A stretch of DNA of 5,376 nt, from the NCBI GenBank assembly GCA_910579325.1, contig CAJTTU010000156.1:1-5376 (forward strand), written 5' to 3'. Position 1 is the first letter of the stretch, and every line of letters begins with the position of its first letter. Shown in pieces: positions 4,276 through 5,376 of the stretch. The notes below the pieces were generated by a model, which saw only the letters and a list, made by a program, of their open reading frames with translations, did no database searches and was not told the origin of the DNA. A program made the position numbers and the translations under genes. Source of the DNA: an uncultured Lachnospiraceae bacterium. Lineage in GTDB: Bacteria > Bacillota > Clostridia > Lachnospirales > Lachnospiraceae.

Positions 4276-5376
4276 CTCCCTCCTCCAGCTTCTGCAGATC
4301 CACCATCTTCCGGTATTCGGGGCAGGAGGCATACAGCTCCTCATGGGAACCTGCCGCTGCCAGCGCTCCGTCTTCCAGAAAAAGAATCTTGTCCATCCGT
4401 TCAATCGTGGAAACCCGGTGGGCAATCAGGATGGTCGTCTTGCCCCGTCTGGCCAGGCGCAGGTTTTCCAGGATCACGGCCTCGGTTTTTGTGTCTACGG
4501 CGGATACGGAATCGTCCAGGATCAGTATGGGAGCATCCTTCATCAGCGCCCGGGCAATGGAAATTCTCTGCTTCTGGCCTCCGGAGACCGTAACGCCCCG
4601 CTCGCCTAAAACGGCGGCGTAGCCCTCCTGAAACTCCCGGATATTATTATGTACGTCCGCAAGCTCTGCCGCCCGGGTGACAGCCTCGCTGTCACATCCT
4701 TCCACACCGAAGGCAATATTGTTTTCAATCGTATCCGAGAACAGAAAATTATCCTGGGGCACATAGGCGCAGCAGGCTCTCAGATCCTGGATTTTCACAT
4801 CATTTACGTCCATGCCGTCCACAAACAGCGTGCCGTCCGGCACATTATAGGTGCGCAGGAGCAGGTCTACCAGCGTTGTCTTGCCGGAACCCGTTTTCCC
4901 TACCAGCCCTATGTTCTCTCCTGCCTGAATGGCGACAGATATATCTTTCAGCACCTCTGTTTCGCTGCCCGGGTAACGGAATGACAGATGACGAAACTCA
5001 ATATCGCCCCTGACATTTTTCAGCTCCTTCGCGCCTTCTCTGTCCGCCACGGTGACTTCCGCGTCCAAAAGCTCTTCCAGACGGTTCAGGGATGCCTTGC
5101 CCCGGGATGTCATATCGATCAGCTCGGAAACTGCCATGATCGGCCAGACGACCGCATTGAAATAACCGATAAACTCCACAAGCTGCCCCGCATTGAACCT
5201 GCCTTTGTACACCAGATATCCGCCGTAGCCTAAGATGATACAGACCACACTCTCCACGAACAGCATCACCAGAATCCGCAGCAGCACGGAGTATCTCGTA
5301 TGGGCGATATTGGCCTCCTCATTCTCCTCATTCAGCTTTCGGAAGGCCATCAGCTCCACGGCCTCCTTGACAAAGG
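4259..5376 (-). CDS. ABC exporter half-transporter, degenerate-site subunit, partial at right edge
   Basis: The visible 371 residues are the C-terminal part of the partner half-transporter; its start and first membrane helices lie beyond the right edge. The first visible residues, FVKEAVELMAFRKLNEEN, match the cytoplasmic segment before the fifth helix of exporter membrane domains. Two membrane segments (about 29-57 and 65-85) and a full nucleotide-binding domain follow. Counting from the first visible residue, Walker A is GKTGSGKTT (about 159-167), the Q-loop glutamine is 207, the signature is a canonical VSGGQ (263-267), Walker B ends LILDD with Asp288 in place of the catalytic glutamate, and the H-loop is His319. 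Asp in this position marks the degenerate subunit of heterodimeric exporters. Its good signature should complete the competent site with Glu549 of the downstream partner. It is the first gene of the visible pair; its promoter is not in the window. A GTG at 5359 is internal, not the start. Confidence 0.93.
   Translation of the reverse strand, partial: FVKEAVELMAFRKLNEENEEANIAHTRYSVLLRILVMLFVESVVCIILGYGGYLVYKGRFNAGQLVEFIGYFNAVVWPIMAVSELIDMTSRGKASLNRLEELLDAEVTVADREGAKELKNVRGDIEFRHLSFRYPGSETEVLKDISVAIQAGENIGLVGKTGSGKTTLVDLLLRTYNVPDGTLFVDGMDVNDVKIQDLRACCAYVPQDNFLFSDTIENNIAFGVEGCDSEAVTRAAELADVHNNIREFQEGYAAVLGERGVTVSGGQKQRISIARALMKDAPILILDDSVSAVDTKTEAVILENLRLARRGKTTILIAHRVSTIERMDKILFLEDGALAAAGSHEELYASCPEYRKMVDLQKLEEGDETDE

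Noticed and set aside
4649..4984. Plus-strand open frame of 111 codons
   Set aside because: It is antisense to the nucleotide-binding domain of the upstream ABC subunit and has no family features.

Overview
The window looks like a chromosomal accessory segment from a low-to-mid GC Firmicute, most likely a gut clostridium of the Lachnospiraceae type. This rests on strong AGGAGG-type ribosome binding sites, housekeeping-sigma promoters with near-consensus boxes, AT-rich toxin-antitoxin genes beside more GC-rich transporter genes, and the protein families present. Genus cannot be fixed without a database search.

Layout from left to right. (1) On the minus strand at 1-525 is a two-gene toxin-antitoxin operon. 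A 78-residue antitoxin-like protein overlaps by 23 bp a PIN-domain ribonuclease toxin that runs off the left edge. A well-formed extended -10 promoter (568-596) drives it. (2) On the minus strand at 619-1458 is a MerR-family activator with a C-terminal TipAS-type drug-sensing domain. Its own promoter has the 19-bp spacer typical of MerR-activated promoters. (3) Diverging from it on the plus strand at 1644-2276 is a hicAB toxin-antitoxin locus with its own promoter. The hicA toxin frame is broken by one extra base near codons 7-8, while hicB is intact. (4) A 10-bp perfect hairpin (2316-2343) separates hicB from the convergent minus-strand genes. (5) On the minus strand at 2377-5376 are two overlapping genes for a heterodimeric ABC exporter of the LmrCD/BmrCD/TM287-288 type. 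The upstream subunit is cut by the right edge.

How the parts work together. The two transporter halves complement each other: one has the catalytic glutamate but an altered signature motif, the other has a canonical signature but an aspartate in place of the glutamate, so one competent and one degenerate ATP site are expected. The MerR/TipAS regulator probably controls at least itself. Any control of the exporter is unproven, because the exporter promoter lies outside the window and hicAB intervenes. Two unrelated toxin-antitoxin modules flank the regulator, which suggests an accessory or formerly mobile segment, but no transposase, integrase, att site or terminal repeat is visible.

No stretch over 300 bases lacks a gene. 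The longest gap is the 185-bp divergent region 1459-1643, which holds two promoters. I see no CRISPR array, tRNA, rRNA or riboswitch. I found no clear evidence for a wholly new system. The most unusual observations are the frameshifted hicA and the 19-bp-spacer promoter of the TipAS-type regulator.
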